Shown: piece after piece, positions 6,364 through 7,568 of the stretch
Layout of the letters: every line of letters starts with the position of its first letter
Position numbering within the stretch: the stretch's first letter is position 1
NCBI GenBank assembly: GCA_945871455.1
Contig: CAMBXJ010000208.1
Span: 1 to 7,568 of the forward strand
Direction: 5' to 3'
Origin: Asaia bogorensis
GTDB lineage: Bacteria; Pseudomonadota; Alphaproteobacteria; Acetobacterales; Acetobacteraceae
Length of the DNA: 7,568 bases
Notes under the pieces: model-generated
The model's database searches: none
Told to the model about the DNA's origin: nothing
The model's input: the letters and a program-made list of their open reading frames with translations, nothing else
Made by a program: the position numbers and the translations under genes

Positions 6364-7420
6364 CGCCCCCGCCGCTTCTCTGTTACACTGGTATGACCGC
6401 CATCGCCGTCGCCTGCCCTGGCGCGCCGAACCCGGTCAGGGTCCGGATCCGTACCGCGTTTGGCTCAGCGAGATCATGCTGCAACAAACGACCGTCACCG
6501 CCGTCATACCTTATTATGAGCGTTTTGTGAGCCGCTTCCCATCCGTGCAGGCCCTGGCGGCGGCGCCGCTGGATGATGTGCTGTCGGCCTGGGCGGGGCT
6601 GGGCTACTACGCACGGGCGCGGAACCTGCACGCCTGTGCCGGGATCGTGGCCGCGTCCGGCGGTTTTCCACCCAACTTGGACGGATTGCGCAACCTGCCA
6701 GGCATCGGCGCCTACACCGCCGCCGCGGTCGGGGCGATCGCGTTCGGCATCCCGGCCGTGCCGGTGGATGGCAATGTGGAACGCGTGGTCTCTCGGCTGT
6801 TCGCGATCGAGACTCCCCTCCCCGCCGCCAAGCCGGCCATCCAGGCCGGGGCCGCCCTGCTTGGCCGCGATCCGGACGCGATCGATCGCCCCAGCGATTT
6901 CGCCCAGGCGCTGTTCGACCTCGGCGCCACGGTTTGCACCCCGACGACGCCGGCCTGTGCGATCTGTCCCTGGCGGGATGACTGCGCCGGACGCAGGGCG
7001 GGAATCGCGGCGGCGTTGCCTCGGAAGGCTCCGAAGCGCGTGCGACCGCTCCGCCTGGGCGCGCATTTCTGGGTCACGGATGCCTCTGATAACGTGCTGC
7101 TACGACGCAGGCCGGCATCGGGGCTGCTGGGCGGCATGACCGAATTGCCCGGCACACCGTGGCGCGAGGAGATGTGGCCGAGGGAGGAGGCTCTGGCGCA
7201 TGCCCCGGTCAGCGCGGCATGGCGGCCGGCGGGGCAGGTGCGGCATGGCTTCACGCATTTCGAATTGCGGATCGATCTGTTCGCCGCGACCGTGCCCACG
7301 ATCGCCGCGGAGGGTTTTCTGCTGCCACGCAGTGCCCTGAGTCATGCGGCTTTGCCCTCGGTGATGCGAAAATGCATCCGGACAGTCCTGGCGGGCACAC
7401 ACCTAGACGATTCGTCCTGA
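6350..7420 (+). CDS. mutY: Adenine DNA glycosylase MutY
   Basis: Removes adenine mispaired with 8-oxoguanine, preventing G:C to T:A mutations in the base-excision (GO) pathway. The 356-aa product matches the usual length of about 350. Visible motifs: LHWYDRHRRRLPWR (12-25); catalytic Glu41 in SEIMLQQT; helix-hairpin-helix LPGIGAYTA (116-124); catalytic Asp140 in VDGNVERV; the [4Fe-4S] ligands C-x6-C-x2-C-x5-C at Cys196, 203, 206 and 212; and a Nudix-like C-terminal 8-oxoG recognition domain (about 232-350) with RHGFTHFEL (298-306). All key residues are present. The start is taken as GTG at 6350. TTG at 6353 is possible, and no clear SD is visible for either. No ATG is in frame before the conserved N-terminus. 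The gene runs head to head with the DUF721 gene, with a 14-bp overlap if both longest starts are used. The stop is TGA at 7418-7420. Confidence 0.97.
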   Translation: MLSAIAPAASLLHWYDRHRRRLPWRAEPGQGPDPYRVWLSEIMLQQTTVTAVIPYYERFVSRFPSVQALAAAPLDDVLSAWAGLGYYARARNLHACAGIVAASGGFPPNLDGLRNLPGIGAYTAAAVGAIAFGIPAVPVDGNVERVVSRLFAIETPLPAAKPAIQAGAALLGRDPDAIDRPSDFAQALFDLGATVCTPTTPACAICPWRDDCAGRRAGIAAALPRKAPKRVRPLRLGAHFWVTDASDNVLLRRRPASGLLGGMTELPGTPWREEMWPREEALAHAPVSAAWRPAGQVRHGFTHFELRIDLFAATVPTIAAEGFLLPRSALSHAALPSVMRKCIRTVLAGTHLDDSS

Positions 7421-7568
7421 ATTAAATGGATATCGAAGAGCAATTCGGTTTCGGGCAGGACACTTATCGTCATGATTGTCGTAATCACTGAAATGCGACG
7501 TTTCCCGGCCGTTCATGTTACGTTAAATCCCGTCCAACTTGCGGTGACCCTGGCCTGATGTGCTGCGT
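7421..7568. other. Non-coding tail after mutY, no firm feature
   Basis: This 148-bp stretch is clearly more AT-rich than the genes. It contains a weak inverted repeat TGATT-GTCGT-AATCA (7473-7487) and a TTAAAT (7523-7528) that could be a -10 box, but no convincing -35 box sits at the right distance. No terminator with a T-run follows mutY. It is probably the upstream region of a gene beyond the window edge. Confidence 0.4.

Noticed and set aside
7473..7487. An inverted repeat TGATT-GTCGT-AATCA as an operator or terminator.
   Set aside because: The 5-bp, AT-rich stem has no T-run, and no promoter can be tied to it; it is noted only in the description of the tail.
7426..7491. A 21-codon ATG frame after mutY.
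   Set aside because: It has no SD, is very short and has no recognisable sequence.

Overview
The window looks like chromosomal DNA from a high-GC alphaproteobacterium, most likely of the Rhodospirillales/Acetobacteraceae type. This rests on the strong G/C third-position bias, the Ala/Arg-rich proteins, and the order mutY | DUF721 (DciA-like) - DsbA-family thioredoxin - smc, a neighbourhood I recall as common in Alphaproteobacteria. No mobile element, CRISPR array, rRNA or tRNA gene is visible.

Layout, left to right. (1) 1-552, plus strand: the 3' part of an N-formylglutamate amidohydrolase gene whose start lies outside the window. (2) 553-796: a 244-bp intergenic region holding what appears to be a small RNA gene of about 90 nt on the minus strand (about 673 to 584). 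It has a near-consensus promoter (TTGCAG, 17 bp, TAATAT), a short 5' hairpin, a single-stranded UUUCCUCCCU anti-Shine-Dalgarno segment, and a GC-rich hairpin followed by seven T. This matches the architecture of the alphaproteobacterial anti-SD sRNAs (alpha-r14/MmgR-like). It is the most interesting element here and is not a protein gene. (3) 797-1768, plus: an exported lytic transglycosylase with an SLT domain and a low-complexity tail. (4) 1674-5144, minus: full-length chromosome-segregation ATPase SMC (1156 aa), starting at TTG after a strong SD. Its 3' end overlaps the transglycosylase gene by 95 bp, tail to tail. (5) 5163-5771, minus: a DsbA-family periplasmic thiol-disulfide protein with a CSHC active site. 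(6) 5830-6363, minus: a DUF721/DciA-like protein. (7) 6350-7420, plus: adenine DNA glycosylase MutY, head to head with the DUF721 gene; the two predicted 5' ends overlap by 14 bp. (8) 7421-7568: a more AT-rich tail with no firm feature.

Function. The minus-strand set DUF721 - DsbA-like - smc has gaps of 58 and 18 bp and is probably one transcription unit. It joins a candidate replicative-helicase loader, a periplasmic redox protein and the chromosome-organising SMC ATPase. The divergent mutY adds oxidative DNA-damage repair, so this part of the window is a genome-maintenance cluster. The putative sRNA would act post-transcriptionally on mRNAs with GGGAGGAAA-type ribosome binding sites.
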